This document shows, piece by piece, positions 14,644 to 23,590 of a stretch of 64,000 nt of DNA. Position 1 is the first letter of the stretch. Each line of letters starts with the position of its first letter. A program made the position numbers and the translations under genes. Source of the stretch: Nitrincola alkalisediminis (GTDB taxonomy: Bacteria > Pseudomonadota > Gammaproteobacteria > Pseudomonadales > Balneatricaceae); NCBI RefSeq assembly GCF_009821115.1, contig NZ_VYTY01000013.1, forward strand, positions 1-64,000, read 5' to 3'. Below the pieces are notes generated by a model. It worked only from the letters and a program-made list of their open reading frames with translations, was not told the origin of the DNA and made no database searches.

Positions 14644-15954
14644 ATGAGTGAATTTCAATCACATGCGCTGGTATTGGCGCAACAGTCTACAGGGCTTCCT
14701 TGGCTTAACGAGGCGAAACAGGCGTGTGCCGATCAATGGCAAACTGAAAAATGGCCAACACGCAAAACCGAAGCTTGGCGTTACACTTCGTTGCAGTCCT
14801 TGGAGTCGACGCTTTGGACTTTGCCATCGGATGCAGCATTAGATGCGCTGCCCGATGAATTAATGGCGCTAGATGCAATTCGCGTAGTGTTTGTGAATGG
14901 GCACTTCTCCAGTCAGTTTTCGTCAGAATTGCCAGCAAGCTTAACCTTGTTTAGCCAAGCGTCAGACGCTGAACAACAGGCGATTTTAGCCAAGTTTAAT
15001 CAAGTGGCTAAGGTTGAAAAGCACCTGTTTTCTCAACTTAACACAGCGGCGTTGGGAGAAGGGGTCTTTTTAAACCTTCGTGCCAATCAGCGCTTGGAAA
15101 AGCCAGTGTATGTGGTGCATATACACACGGGGTCTGGTGCGTCTGACTATGTGGGCTCGCGCCTGTTGCTCTCACTGGAAACCAGTGCCGAGGCCGTTGT
15201 CATCGAGCATTTTGTGACGTTGAGCGATGCCAGCCCCATGTTTAATGCGGTGACCGAAGTCGATTTAGGTGAAAACGCCAAACTTAAACATTATCGAATC
15301 AGCATGGAAAGTGAGCAAGCCTTGCATTTGGGCAGTGTTCATGCCGCCTTGCATGCCAATTCCCAGCTGACGGGCTTTACCTTGGCAACCGGGAGTCGTT
15401 TGAAGCGCATCGATTACCATGTTCGACATCTGGGGTCGGGTGCGGATCTTGATTTGCAGGGTATTTATTTACCTAAGTATAACCAACGCGTCGATTACCA
15501 TACCAATGTTGAGCACTGTGTTCCGCATTGCACGACCAATGAAGTGTTTAGAGGGGTGATTTCGGATACGGCGAAAGCGGTCTTTAACGGACGTATTCAT
15601 ATTCATCAGGACGCTCAAAAAACACTAGCGGAGATGAGTAATCGTAACCTTTTGACGTCAAATCGCGCAGAAATAAACACTAAGCCTGAATTGGAAATTT
15701 ACGCCGATGATGTGAAGTGTGCGCACGGTGCGACCATCAGTCAATTGAACGATGAGTCCTTATTTTACTTAGTCAGCCGTGGTATTTCTGAGGCGGAAGC
15801 GAGAGTCATGCTCAGTTTTGGTTTTGTCAACGAGCTGGTTGAAAACATTGCCATAGATGAAATTAAAGAGTGGTTGCGCCCACGCATGGCGAAAGCGTTT
15901 GGCCAGAGTGATGACGTTGTGCGTCATTTGATCCACGATGAATCGATCGATTAG
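14644..15954 (+). CDS. sufD: Fe-S scaffold subunit SufD
   Basis: This 436-residue paralogue of SufB completes the SufBC2D complex. The start MSEFQSHALVLAQQ is at ATG 14644, two nt after the sufC stop. The N-terminal helical part contains WPTRKTEAWRYTS. The beta-helix core has NVEHCVPHCTTNEVFRGVIS, then AEMSNRNLLTSNRAEINTKP, followed by ADDVKCAHGATISQLNDESL with the conserved histidine used in cluster formation. The C-terminal SufC-binding helices end in HLIHDESID. Confidence 0.96.
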   Translation: MSEFQSHALVLAQQSTGLPWLNEAKQACADQWQTEKWPTRKTEAWRYTSLQSLESTLWTLPSDAALDALPDELMALDAIRVVFVNGHFSSQFSSELPASLTLFSQASDAEQQAILAKFNQVAKVEKHLFSQLNTAALGEGVFLNLRANQRLEKPVYVVHIHTGSGASDYVGSRLLLSLETSAEAVVIEHFVTLSDASPMFNAVTEVDLGENAKLKHYRISMESEQALHLGSVHAALHANSQLTGFTLATGSRLKRIDYHVRHLGSGADLDLQGIYLPKYNQRVDYHTNVEHCVPHCTTNEVFRGVISDTAKAVFNGRIHIHQDAQKTLAEMSNRNLLTSNRAEINTKPELEIYADDVKCAHGATISQLNDESLFYLVSRGISEAEARVMLSFGFVNELVENIAIDEIKEWLRPRMAKAFGQSDDVVRHLIHDESID

Positions 15955-15971
15955 CGAAAGGTGGTGATTGA

Positions 15972-17192
15972 GTGAGTTTGGATATCGATAAAATAAGGGC
16001 AGATTTTCCAGCGTTGCATCAGACGGTGAATGGGCGTCCCCTTGTCTACTTAGACAACGGTGCGACAACACATAAGCCGCAAGCGATGATTGATGCATTG
16101 GTGAATTTTTATTCATTGGATAACAGCAACGTCCACCGAGGTGCACATGCGTTGAGTGATCGGGCGACCGAGAAGTTTGAAGCGGCGCGCCAAACCCTTG
16201 CTGAATTCATTAATGCGCCTGAAAGTCGATCGGTTATTTGGACTCGCGGAAGCACCGAAAGCATTAACCTTGTCGCGTACAGTTGGGGGCGTCAAAACCT
16301 GTCAAAAGGCGATAGGGTCTTAGTTTCCATGCTTGAACATCACTCCAACATCGTGCCGTGGCAATTGGTTGCGCAAGAGGTTGGAGCCGAGGTGGTGCCT
16401 ATTCCGATTACGGACGAAGGCATTATTGACTTGCAAGCCTATGAAGCCTTGCTCGATGATCGAGTGAAAATGGTCGCATTTGCCCATGTCTCGAATGCTT
16501 TGGGTGTCATCCATCCCGTTCAAAAAATGGTGGAGATGGCGCATCGCGTGGGTGCGAAGGTGTTGGTTGACGGTGCTCAAGGCGCTGGGCACTTCCTTGC
16601 CGATGTGCAGCAATTGGGCTGCGACTTTTATACCTTCTCAGGTCATAAGCTTTTCGGCCCAACGGGCATAGGTGCTTTGTATGGCAAGGCAGAGCTGTTA
16701 GAGGCGATGCCACCCTGGTTGGGCGGTGGAGAAATGATTGAGAGTGTCAGCTTTGCAGGGACAACCTTTAACAAGCTGCCGTTTAAGTTTGAAGCGGGCA
16801 CGCCGAATATCGCGGACGCGATTGCCTTGGCGGCCTCAATCCACTACCTCAATGGCTTAGACAAGCAAGCACTCATCGATCATGAAGCTCAACTTCTGGC
16901 CTACGCAGAAGAAAAGGCAAAGGCCTTTGAGGGAATGCGTGTTTTGGGCGTGTCTCACGAAAAAGTCTGCGTGCTAAGTTTTGTTTTAGACGGTGTCCAC
17001 TCAGCGGATCTCGGTATGTTGCTGGACCAGCAGGGTATTGCCGTCAGGACGGGTAACCATTGTGCACAGCCAGCAATGGAAGCCTTAGGTGTTGATGGCA
17101 GTGTTAGAGCCAGCTTTAGTTTTTACAATACGCTTTCTGAAGTGGATCGTTTATTTGAAGCCTTAGAAAAAGCCCGTGAGTTTTTGATTTAA
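15972..17192 (+). CDS. sufS: Cysteine desulfurase SufS
   Basis: This 406-residue group II desulfurase passes persulfide to SufE. It starts at GTG 15972 (MSLDIDKIRADFPALHQTVN). TRGSTESINLVAYSWG, LVDGAQGAGHFLADVQ, the PLP lysine in FSGHKLFGPTGIGALYG, and the catalytic cysteine in VRTGNHCAQPAMEALG are present, with the short active-site loop of SufS types. It is distinct from iscS upstream, so the operon encodes two desulfurases. Confidence 0.96.
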   Translation: MSLDIDKIRADFPALHQTVNGRPLVYLDNGATTHKPQAMIDALVNFYSLDNSNVHRGAHALSDRATEKFEAARQTLAEFINAPESRSVIWTRGSTESINLVAYSWGRQNLSKGDRVLVSMLEHHSNIVPWQLVAQEVGAEVVPIPITDEGIIDLQAYEALLDDRVKMVAFAHVSNALGVIHPVQKMVEMAHRVGAKVLVDGAQGAGHFLADVQQLGCDFYTFSGHKLFGPTGIGALYGKAELLEAMPPWLGGGEMIESVSFAGTTFNKLPFKFEAGTPNIADAIALAASIHYLNGLDKQALIDHEAQLLAYAEEKAKAFEGMRVLGVSHEKVCVLSFVLDGVHSADLGMLLDQQGIAVRTGNHCAQPAMEALGVDGSVRASFSFYNTLSEVDRLFEALEKAREFLI

Positions 17193-17211
17193 ACAGCAAA
17201 GGAGACGTTTC

Positions 17212-17574
17212 ATGTCCGTGGAATCATTTGATCCGCAAACTCAGACGGTAACGGTTTTACCTGCTGCTTTGAGTCATTTTCGTAAGCAGCTTGCCAGTAA
17301 GCCTGAAGCCCAAGCCGTTCGCCTCAGCGTAAAGCCCAGCGGATGCTCAGGCTATATGTATGTTTTGGACTTTGTGTCTGAGTCTTTAACGGATGATGTT
17401 GACCTGATGGTGGCTGATGACATTCGTTTATTGGTTGATAAAGCCAGTTTGCCGATTGTGGCGGGGACCCAAATCGACTTTGTTCGAGAGGGAATCAACC
17501 GTCAAATTAAGTTTATTAATCCCAATGCCACCAGTGAGTGTGGTTGTGGCGAAAGCTTTACAGTGAGTGACTGA
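17212..17574 (+). CDS. sufA: A-type Fe-S carrier protein (SufA/IscA family)
   Basis: This 120-residue HesB/YadR/IscA-family protein delivers assembled clusters to apoproteins. The three ligand cysteines are seen: one in VKPSGCSGYMYVLDF and two in NATSECGCGESFTV. An AAGGAGA ribosome-binding site precedes the ATG. Placement between sufS and sufT supports the Suf carrier role; SufA versus IscA or ErpA naming is a matter of context. Confidence 0.92.
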   Translation: MSVESFDPQTQTVTVLPAALSHFRKQLASKPEAQAVRLSVKPSGCSGYMYVLDFVSESLTDDVDLMVADDIRLLVDKASLPIVAGTQIDFVREGINRQIKFINPNATSECGCGESFTVSD

Positions 17575-17576
17575 GA

Positions 17577-18110
17577 ATGGAAAGACGCATGGTTGTCACG
17601 GTGGCTGATTGCCCCGCCCGAATCGTTCCAGCAGGGACTCCTGTGGTTATTCCGAAGGATACATTTGTGACCATTACCCAGTCGTTGGGGGGGAATTACA
17701 CCCTGACCTGGAGCGGCCAAATGGTTCGGGTAGACGGTACGGATGCTCAGATGCTGGGTTTAAAGCCAGAAAAACTTGAGTTTCCGGCCCCCGAGAATGA
17801 TCAAATTCAAGAAGAGCAAGTGTGGGATGCTTTAAAAACCATCTACGATCCAGAGATTCCAGTCGATTTGGTTAATCTTGGCTTGATTTACAGTGTGGCA
17901 CTTGATCAACAGAGTAAGCGAGTGGATATTCAAATGACCCTTACGGCGCCTGGCTGTGGTATGGGGCCAGTGTTGGTGGGTGATGTTGAGTATCGCGTGG
18001 CAAAGGTTCCGAATGTAGAGTCGGTTAAAGTGGAGTTGGTCTTTGATCCACCTTGGCAACGCGATATGATGAGTGAAGAAGCGCAGCTTGCGACGGGCAT
18101 GTTCTACTAA
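17577..18110 (+). CDS. sufT: Fe-S maturation factor SufT (MIP18/DUF59 domain)
   Basis: This 177-residue protein belongs to the SufT family, an auxiliary factor in Fe-S protein maturation. An N-terminal SufT-specific half (VVITVAD-like start, PKDTFVTITQSLGGNYTLTW) is followed by the MIP18-type domain: TIYDPEIPVDLVNLGLIYSV, MTLTAPGCGMGPVLV and VELVFDPPWQRDMMSEEA. The conserved cysteine of the APGC motif is present. It starts two nt after the sufA stop. Confidence 0.92.
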   Translation: MERRMVVTVADCPARIVPAGTPVVIPKDTFVTITQSLGGNYTLTWSGQMVRVDGTDAQMLGLKPEKLEFPAPENDQIQEEQVWDALKTIYDPEIPVDLVNLGLIYSVALDQQSKRVDIQMTLTAPGCGMGPVLVGDVEYRVAKVPNVESVKVELVFDPPWQRDMMSEEAQLATGMFY

Positions 18111-18133
18111 GCATTTCATTGAAGGAAAACTGT

Positions 18134-18559
18134 ATGAAGCAATTCGGCATCGACATCAGCGCCGATGAGGTTATCGACACCCTCTCATTTTTTGACAGTT
18201 GGGAGGATCGATACCGCTATATTATTGATTTAGGCAAAGAGCTGCCTTCGATGTCAGAGTCGCTTCAAACCGAAGCTAATCAGGTCAAAGGCTGTCAGAG
18301 TCTGGTTTGGTTAGCTGAGCATAAAGAGCAAGGTAAGCTGATCTTTGAAGCCGACAGTAACTCACATATCGTGCGCGGCTTATTGGCTGTGGTCTTAGCG
18401 GCGTACAATGGTAAGACGCCAAGTGAAATTTTGTCATTTGATATTGATGCTTACTTTGATGCTTTAAATTTGATCCGGCACCTGAGTCCGAGCCGTGGGA
18501 ATGGGTTGCGCTCAATGGTAAAACGTATTCAAGATACGGCGGCGGCTCAAGCGGCTTAA
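18134..18559 (+). CDS. sufE: Sulfur acceptor SufE
   Basis: This 141-residue SufE accepts persulfide sulfur from SufS and hands it to SufB. The start is ATG 18134, preceded by GAAGGA. The acceptor cysteine is C54 in NQVKGCQSLVWLAEHK. HIVRGLLAVVLAAYNGKTPS and the LSPSRGNGLRSM end are typical. It is the last gene of the operon; its TAA overlaps by 4 nt the stop of the convergent FlhB-like gene. Confidence 0.95.
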   Translation: MKQFGIDISADEVIDTLSFFDSWEDRYRYIIDLGKELPSMSESLQTEANQVKGCQSLVWLAEHKEQGKLIFEADSNSHIVRGLLAVVLAAYNGKTPSEILSFDIDAYFDALNLIRHLSPSRGNGLRSMVKRIQDTAAAQAA

Positions 18560-18825
18560 GACGTGTTTTTTAAATTGTACGCAAAGGCAATCACTTCGGC
18601 GATTGCCTTGTATAAGGCTTCCGGTATTTCCTCTCCCAGTTCTAAACGTATGAGTACTTCGATTAACTCGGGGCTCTCATGGATATGGATATTGTTCTCT
18701 TTTGCCAAGGCAAGTATTTGCTCGGCAATCAGCCCCTTTCCTTTTGCAACTATGGTGGGTGCGGCCCCTTTTTCCTGATCGTACTTGAGTGCAACCGCTT
18801 TTTTATTGATGTCTATTTCCGTCAT
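18556..18825 (-). CDS. FlhB C-terminal-domain-like protein (FhlB/EscU type)
   Basis: This 89-residue protein corresponds only to the cytoplasmic C-terminal domain of the flagellar export gate FlhB. It starts where FlhB is autocleaved: KKAVALKYDQEKGAAPTIVA, AKENNIHIHESPELIEVLI and LGEEIPEALYKAIAEVIAFA all align with FlhB, but the NPTH cleavage motif is replaced by NKK. It has no membrane helices. Family members may act in export specificity switching. It overlaps the FliK-like gene start-to-stop by 4 nt, so the two are cotranscribed. The gene was placed beside ccm genes in some pseudomonads, from memory. Confidence 0.85.
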   Translation of the reverse strand: MTEIDINKKAVALKYDQEKGAAPTIVAKGKGLIAEQILALAKENNIHIHESPELIEVLIRLELGEEIPEALYKAIAEVIAFAYNLKNTS

Positions 18826-20630
18826 GTGTGCAGATCCACCAATCGCTTTTGTAAAAGAGGAGCAACTGGATTGTGTGCTTTTCCTAAACGAACATGCATG
18901 GGCTCGACCGTAAAACCTTGTCGTCTTAAGTCGGTTTCAAAATCACTTAAGCGACGTTGAATTCGTTGTAGTGTATCTGACTGCTCAGCCCAAAAGCGCG
19001 CACTTAAAGACATGTCTTCTCGCAGCATTAAATCAGCGTCGACAGCGCCCGCTTCCTCTAGATTAAAATGCAAATGAACACTCCAGAGGGTAACAAACTC
19101 ACCCTGTTCGTCGCGACGACGATGCTCCGTGATTCGTAGCTCGGCATTGTCCAGTTTGTCCTGTTGTTGAATCGGTAAGTCCAATCGGTAATGACGTTCT
19201 TGCCCACCATCTGGCAGCTCACGCCATTGTTGCAAGCTGCTAATCTGTTGCGAGGTTGAGCGAGACAGCAATGCGTTTACAAGTTGGGTCAGTTGTTCAC
19301 GAACCTGCGAGGGTAGCTGTTCTGATAGTTTGAGCAGTTGCCCGAGCTGTTGCTTTAAATCGACAGGCTGATTTTGCCCCGATGTTTGGCTAAGGCGTCC
19401 CTCTGTCAATAACCCACCTTGCTGCAGGTTTCGTGCGATGGTTTCACCGGCTTCAGGGCTGCCAGGCTTCACACTGAATAAACTGAGCATGGAATGAATG
19501 AGCTGATTTAACGCGGAGTTTTGCTTAACCGAGGTGCGGTCCGTCAGCTGCATGAGTTGGTTTAGACCATCGGCCAGTGGCAGTTGAGTAGGCAGCACTT
19601 CTCGTAAGGCTTGATTCATGACGGCTTGAGTCTGTGCCTGTTGAGCGATAGGCAGCGCGGGTTGTGGCATTTGAATCGTAATGCGGCCATTGTCTGTGAC
19701 CGTTGCTGTGATTTGTTGGCCTGCTTGCATCGGGCGTGGTGCGATGAGATCAAGCGCCATACCCGCGATAGCCACACGCACGGAAAAGCCTTGTGGCCGT
19801 GGTAAAGACGTTGAGGGTTGTAAAGCCGCAGGCAGTGGACGATTGTTTGCGGGCTCCGTGGTGCCAGTGTTGGAGGTTGCCGCTGGTGGACGATTTGAGG
19901 TCTCGGAGGGTATGGGCGTCGAGGCCAGTGGAGCTGGATTTGTAGTTGTCGGTGTAGCAGTAGCAGGTGTAGGTGGTGCTGTGTTGATAGGCGCTGGATT
20001 TGCAGGTGCAGCAGGAGCCGGATTTGCTGGCGCTGTCGTTGCCGGGGAGGCTGTCGCAACGTTAGTCAGTGTAGCGTTTGCTGGGGTCGTATTCGTAGTA
20101 CTTGCTGGGACCGTATTCGCTGTATTTGTAGGTGTCGTGATCTGAGGTGCAGTGGGGCGAATGGCGGTGTCTTGTGGTGACGACAAAATCACACCCGGTA
20201 GTGGTGTGTTTAAGGGTAGTGTCGCGACTTTGGGTAACGAGCTTGTACTGATGTTAAGAATAAACGTGGGTAAGTTCGTTTTGGCCTGAGCGGCCGCCTC
20301 GCGTCCACTGGCTTGGGCCGCAGCTTCGGGCATTGGACGTGCCGTTGCACTGCTGTTGGCAAGTTGTAATTGCAAATTGCCTTGAGCGTCTCGGCTAAGC
20401 GTGACTTGACTACCTTGCGGCAAAGGTCTTGATGTAATCAGCTCGATTAGACGTCCAGCAAGTTCGGCCTGAATTCGATAGCTTGAAATCTGGGTTGGAT
20501 GCTGAGTCACACTCGTGACTGTCGCAGGTAAGCTTTTACCTGCGGGTAGCAATTGATTCAGGTCCCGTTCGCGAGGTGTTGAGCCCTCAGTCAGGAGTCG
20601 CATCGACTGTATGTTTAGGTTTGCTAACAC
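18822..20630 (-). CDS. FliK-like hook-length control protein
   Basis: This 602-residue protein has a C-terminal Flg_hook-type globular domain at about 470-560 (LEEAGAVDADLMLREDMSLS, ARFWAEQSDTLQRIQRRLS). A long disordered linker rich in Thr, Ala, Pro and Asn spans about 175-270. FliK-type proteins act as molecular rulers and trigger the FlhB switch. The pairing with an FlhB C-domain protein in one transcript fits that function. No other flagellar gene is in the window, so this may be a paralogue rather than the main fliK. The repetitive linker may vary between strains. Confidence 0.75.
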   Translation of the reverse strand: MLANLNIQSMRLLTEGSTPRERDLNQLLPAGKSLPATVTSVTQHPTQISSYRIQAELAGRLIELITSRPLPQGSQVTLSRDAQGNLQLQLANSSATARPMPEAAAQASGREAAAQAKTNLPTFILNISTSSLPKVATLPLNTPLPGVILSSPQDTAIRPTAPQITTPTNTANTVPASTTNTTPANATLTNVATASPATTAPANPAPAAPANPAPINTAPPTPATATPTTTNPAPLASTPIPSETSNRPPAATSNTGTTEPANNRPLPAALQPSTSLPRPQGFSVRVAIAGMALDLIAPRPMQAGQQITATVTDNGRITIQMPQPALPIAQQAQTQAVMNQALREVLPTQLPLADGLNQLMQLTDRTSVKQNSALNQLIHSMLSLFSVKPGSPEAGETIARNLQQGGLLTEGRLSQTSGQNQPVDLKQQLGQLLKLSEQLPSQVREQLTQLVNALLSRSTSQQISSLQQWRELPDGGQERHYRLDLPIQQQDKLDNAELRITEHRRRDEQGEFVTLWSVHLHFNLEEAGAVDADLMLREDMSLSARFWAEQSDTLQRIQRRLSDFETDLRRQGFTVEPMHVRLGKAHNPVAPLLQKRLVDLHT

Positions 20631-20682
20631 TTAAAACCTCGTAATGCAACGTAGGAAGGGTATTTTAAAGCCCTAAGTAGCG

Positions 20683-20711
20683 CTGACTCTTGAACGCCTA
20701 AAGTTTATAAT
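20683..20711 (+). promoter_or_regulatory. ccm operon promoter
   Basis: CTGACT (20683-20688), a 17-nt spacer and a perfect TATAAT (20706-20711) lie 90 nt upstream of ccmA, in the divergent spacer with the FliK-like gene. Confidence 0.65.
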
Positions 20712-20802
20712 ATGCTGATATAGCTATGTCGGCCAAGATTGTAATTTATTAAGTATGTTGATCATCCATCCTGTTTGATCTGTTCAGTGTAAGGGTCAGT
20801 GA

Positions 20803-21441
20803 GTGTCTGAGCCACTATTGATTGTCAAAAATTTATTTTGTGAGCGCGATGATCGCGTTTTATTTGATCAACTCTCTTTCGATGTCTCTGCGGGTGATGT
20901 CGTTCAAATAGAAGGCCAAAACGGCAGTGGTAAAACAACCTTGCTCAGAATACTGGGTGCTTTAAGTCGACACTACGAAGGCGACATCTATTGGAAAGGC
21001 ACGTCCATCCATGATGATTCGCTCACGTATCGCAACGACTTATTGTATTTAGGGCACCAGCCCGGCGTGAAAGCCGTCTTAACCCCAGAAGAAAATCTTC
21101 GTTGGTTTATGGCTTTGCATCCAAGTCTTGATGTTGGACAAATACGCCATGCCTTAACTGAGGTAGGATTGCGTGGGTTTGAAGATGTGCCTTGCCATAT
21201 GTTGTCGGCGGGACAGAATCGCCGAGTTGGCTTAGCGCGCTTGTATTTGAGCCAAGCGCTCTTGTGGATATTGGATGAGCCCTTTACGGCGATAGATAAG
21301 CAGGGCGTCGCCGCACAAGAGGCGCTGTTACTTGCGCATGCTGAGCGGGGGGGAGCGGTTATTTTGACGACCCACCATGAGCTTAACTTGGGGCAGTTCG
21401 TGCGCAGAGTCAATTTAGATAAGCAAGTGGGAACTAAATGA
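20803..21441 (+). CDS. ccmA: Heme exporter ATPase CcmA
   Basis: This 212-residue ABC ATPase of the CcmABCD complex releases holo-CcmE from CcmC. The start is GTG 20803. Walker A is GQNGSGKTTLLR, the signature is MLSAGQNRRVGLARL, Walker B is LLWILDEPFTAID, and the switch histidine is in ILTTHHELN. It opens the nine-gene cytochrome c maturation operon and overlaps ccmB by 4 nt. Confidence 0.96.
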   Translation: MSEPLLIVKNLFCERDDRVLFDQLSFDVSAGDVVQIEGQNGSGKTTLLRILGALSRHYEGDIYWKGTSIHDDSLTYRNDLLYLGHQPGVKAVLTPEENLRWFMALHPSLDVGQIRHALTEVGLRGFEDVPCHMLSAGQNRRVGLARLYLSQALLWILDEPFTAIDKQGVAAQEALLLAHAERGGAVILTTHHELNLGQFVRRVNLDKQVGTK

Positions 21442-22175
21442 GTGCTTTCCAGACTAAAAAGCTGCCTGAGCTTAAGCCGGGTTTTGAAACTGAAGCCTTT
21501 AGTCCCGGTAAAATCTTGCTGGCGACATTAAAGCGTGACGTTAAACTGGCCTTTAGGCGACAAAGTGATTGGGTGAATCCACTCATCTTTTTTTTGATGG
21601 TGGCTTCGTTATTCCCTCTGGGGGTAAGCCCTGAGCCAAAATTGCTATCTACGATTGCCCCCGGTGTTGTCTGGGTTGCGGCATTGTTATCGACCTTACT
21701 GTCCATGGACAGTTTATTTCGGTCGGATTTTGAGGATGGATCACTCGAGCAAATTCTGGTCAGTCCACAGCCTTTGTATTTTGTGGTGTTGGGCAAGGTT
21801 CTGTCGCATTGGATGATGACAGGTTTACCGCTCACTCTCATGGCTCCTTTATTAGGTGTTATGTTGTTTTTGCCGTTTGAAGGAATGGGCGGATTGGTTT
21901 TGAGTCTTTTGATAGGAACACCGACCTTAAGTTTGGTCGGTGGTATAGGTGCAGCATTAACCGTTGGTTTGCGTAAGGGTGGGGTCTTGGTGTCATTGTT
22001 GGTGATCCCCTTATACATCCCGGTGTTAATTTTTGGCACTGCCGCAATTGAGGCTTCACTGACAGGCTTGCCTGTTGCAGGGCATTTAGCTTTGTTAGGC
22101 GCGATGCTGGTGCTGGGGTTAACCTTAGCACCCTTAGCCATCGCGGCTGCATTAAGAATTTCAGTAAGTGGGTAG
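21438..22175 (+). CDS. ccmB: Heme exporter membrane protein CcmB
   Basis: This 245-residue integral membrane protein has six predicted helices (first near SDWVNPLIFFLMVASLFPLG). FRSDFEDGSLEQILVSPQPL is the family loop. It is the membrane partner of CcmA in heme-CcmE handling. A long antisense reading frame here is only a shadow. Confidence 0.95.
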   Translation: MSAFQTKKLPELKPGFETEAFSPGKILLATLKRDVKLAFRRQSDWVNPLIFFLMVASLFPLGVSPEPKLLSTIAPGVVWVAALLSTLLSMDSLFRSDFEDGSLEQILVSPQPLYFVVLGKVLSHWMMTGLPLTLMAPLLGVMLFLPFEGMGGLVLSLLIGTPTLSLVGGIGAALTVGLRKGGVLVSLLVIPLYIPVLIFGTAAIEASLTGLPVAGHLALLGAMLVLGLTLAPLAIAAALRISVSG

Positions 22176-22183
22176 ATAGCGAT

Positions 22184-22945
22184 ATGGCAGGAAAAAACTG
22201 GATGCCGCGTTGGTTTTACCAACTGGCCTCACCGCGTTGGTGTTATCAAATTACGGGACGTTTGTTGCCCGGATTTGCAATAGCGGCTGTGCTCTTGTTG
22301 ATGATCGGAACGGTATGGGGCTTAGCATTTGCTCCACCAGACTATCAGCAAGGCAATAGTTTTCGCATCATTTATCTTCATGTGCCAACCGCCTATATGG
22401 CGCAGTCCATTTACTTGACAATGGCTATTGCTGGGGCGATTGGCTTGATTTGGAAGATGAAAGTGGCGGACATGGTCGCGAAGTCCTGTGCTCCCATCGG
22501 CGCGGCCCTAGCCGTATTGGCCTTGGCGACTGGCGCAATCTGGGGAAAGCCCACTTGGGGATCTTGGTGGGTGTGGGATGCACGTCTGACCTCTATGTTA
22601 ATACTGCTTTTTTTATATTTAGGTGTGATTGCACTGAACTCTGCGATTGAAAGTGAGTCTACTGCAGCACAATCAACCGCTGTATTAGCCTTAGTGGGCT
22701 TGGTCAATATTCCAATCATTAAGTATTCTGTTGATTGGTGGAACACTCTGCATCAACCCGCCACGTTCAAAGTGACGGAAAAACCAGCAATGCCACCGGA
22801 AATGTGGATTCCATTGTTAATCATGGTGATAGGGTTTTATTGCTTCTTTGCCGTTGTGCTGATGCTGCGCTTACGCAATGAGATATTGCGTCGTGAGCGG
22901 CGGACAAGCTGGGTTCGAGAATTATTGCTGCAAATGCGAGGTTAA
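22184..22945 (+). CDS. ccmC: Heme lyase/exporter CcmC
   Basis: This 253-residue six-helix protein attaches heme to CcmE. The periplasmic tryptophan-rich WWD motif, TWGSWWVWDARLTSMLILL, is flanked by the heme-ligand histidines in IYLHVPTAYMAQS and WWNTLHQPATF. It follows ccmB by 8 nt. Confidence 0.96.
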   Translation: MAGKNWMPRWFYQLASPRWCYQITGRLLPGFAIAAVLLLMIGTVWGLAFAPPDYQQGNSFRIIYLHVPTAYMAQSIYLTMAIAGAIGLIWKMKVADMVAKSCAPIGAALAVLALATGAIWGKPTWGSWWVWDARLTSMLILLFLYLGVIALNSAIESESTAAQSTAVLALVGLVNIPIIKYSVDWWNTLHQPATFKVTEKPAMPPEMWIPLLIMVIGFYCFFAVVLMLRLRNEILRRERRTSWVRELLLQMRG

Positions 22946-22946
22946 C

Positions 22947-23129
22947 GTGAGTTTCGACAGCTTTTCAGAGTTTTTAGCCATGGGTGGTCATGGCCTTTAC
23001 GTATGGAGCAGTTATGCATTGGGTCTAGCCGTAATGCTGGGCTGTGTACTGAGTCCGATATTGACACGGAAACGTCTGATCACTGAGCAACAGCGTCGTC
23101 TACGCAGAGAGGAGGAAACGTCATCATGA
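22947..23129 (+). CDS. ccmD: CcmD, small membrane subunit
   Basis: This 60-residue protein is read from GTG 22947, one base after the ccmC stop; the longer frame overlaps ccmC. It has one helix ([18 protein letters not shown]) and a basic cytoplasmic tail ([16 protein letters not shown]), the standard CcmD form. It stabilises release of holo-CcmE. It overlaps ccmE by 4 nt. Confidence 0.92.
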   Translation: MSFDSFSEFLAMGGHGLYVWSSYALGLAVMLGCVLSPILTRKRLITEQQRRLRREEETSS

Positions 23130-23587
23130 ATGCACAACGCAAACAGCGATTGACACTCGTACTAGTGATTGTTCTTGGCGCAAGTGTTGCGGTAGGTTTG
23201 ACTGCGTATGCGCTAAGTCAGAACATCAATTTGTTTTATTCTCCCAGTGAAATTTACATGGGCGAAGCCCCTAAAGACACGCGGATTCGTGCAGGTGGCA
23301 TGGTGGTTGAAGGCAGCATTCGCCGTGATCCAACGAGCTTGCGTGTTGAGTTTGATATCACGGATTATGCGCATGCTACCACTGTTGAGTACACCGGAAT
23401 TTTGCCAGATCTGTTCCGTGAGGGACAAGGCATAGTGGCTCAAGGAATGCTGGCGGCGGACGGTCGTTTAATTGCGTCCGAAGTGCTTGCTAAACATGAT
23501 GAAAACTACATGCCGCCCGAAGTTGCTGAAGCCTTAGCCCGGGCCGGTAAAATGCCTCCCATGCCAGAAGCCGCAAAAGGTTATTAA
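23126..23587 (+). CDS. ccmE: Heme chaperone CcmE
   Basis: This 153-residue membrane-anchored heme chaperone has an N-terminal anchor ([20 protein letters not shown]), an OB-fold ([26 protein letters not shown]), and the covalent heme histidine H124 with Y128 in [10 protein letters not shown]. This is the HxxxY form. Confidence 0.96.
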   Translation: MNAQRKQRLTLVLVIVLGASVAVGLTAYALSQNINLFYSPSEIYMGEAPKDTRIRAGGMVVEGSIRRDPTSLRVEFDITDYAHATTVEYTGILPDLFREGQGIVAQGMLAADGRLIASEVLAKHDENYMPPEVAEALARAGKMPPMPEAAKGY

Positions 23588-23590
23588 AAC

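Noticed and set aside
21434-22222. 262-aa minus-strand reading frame opposite ccmB
   Set aside because: Biased composition rich in Pro/Lys/Thr, no family resemblance, fully antisense to a clear membrane protein gene.
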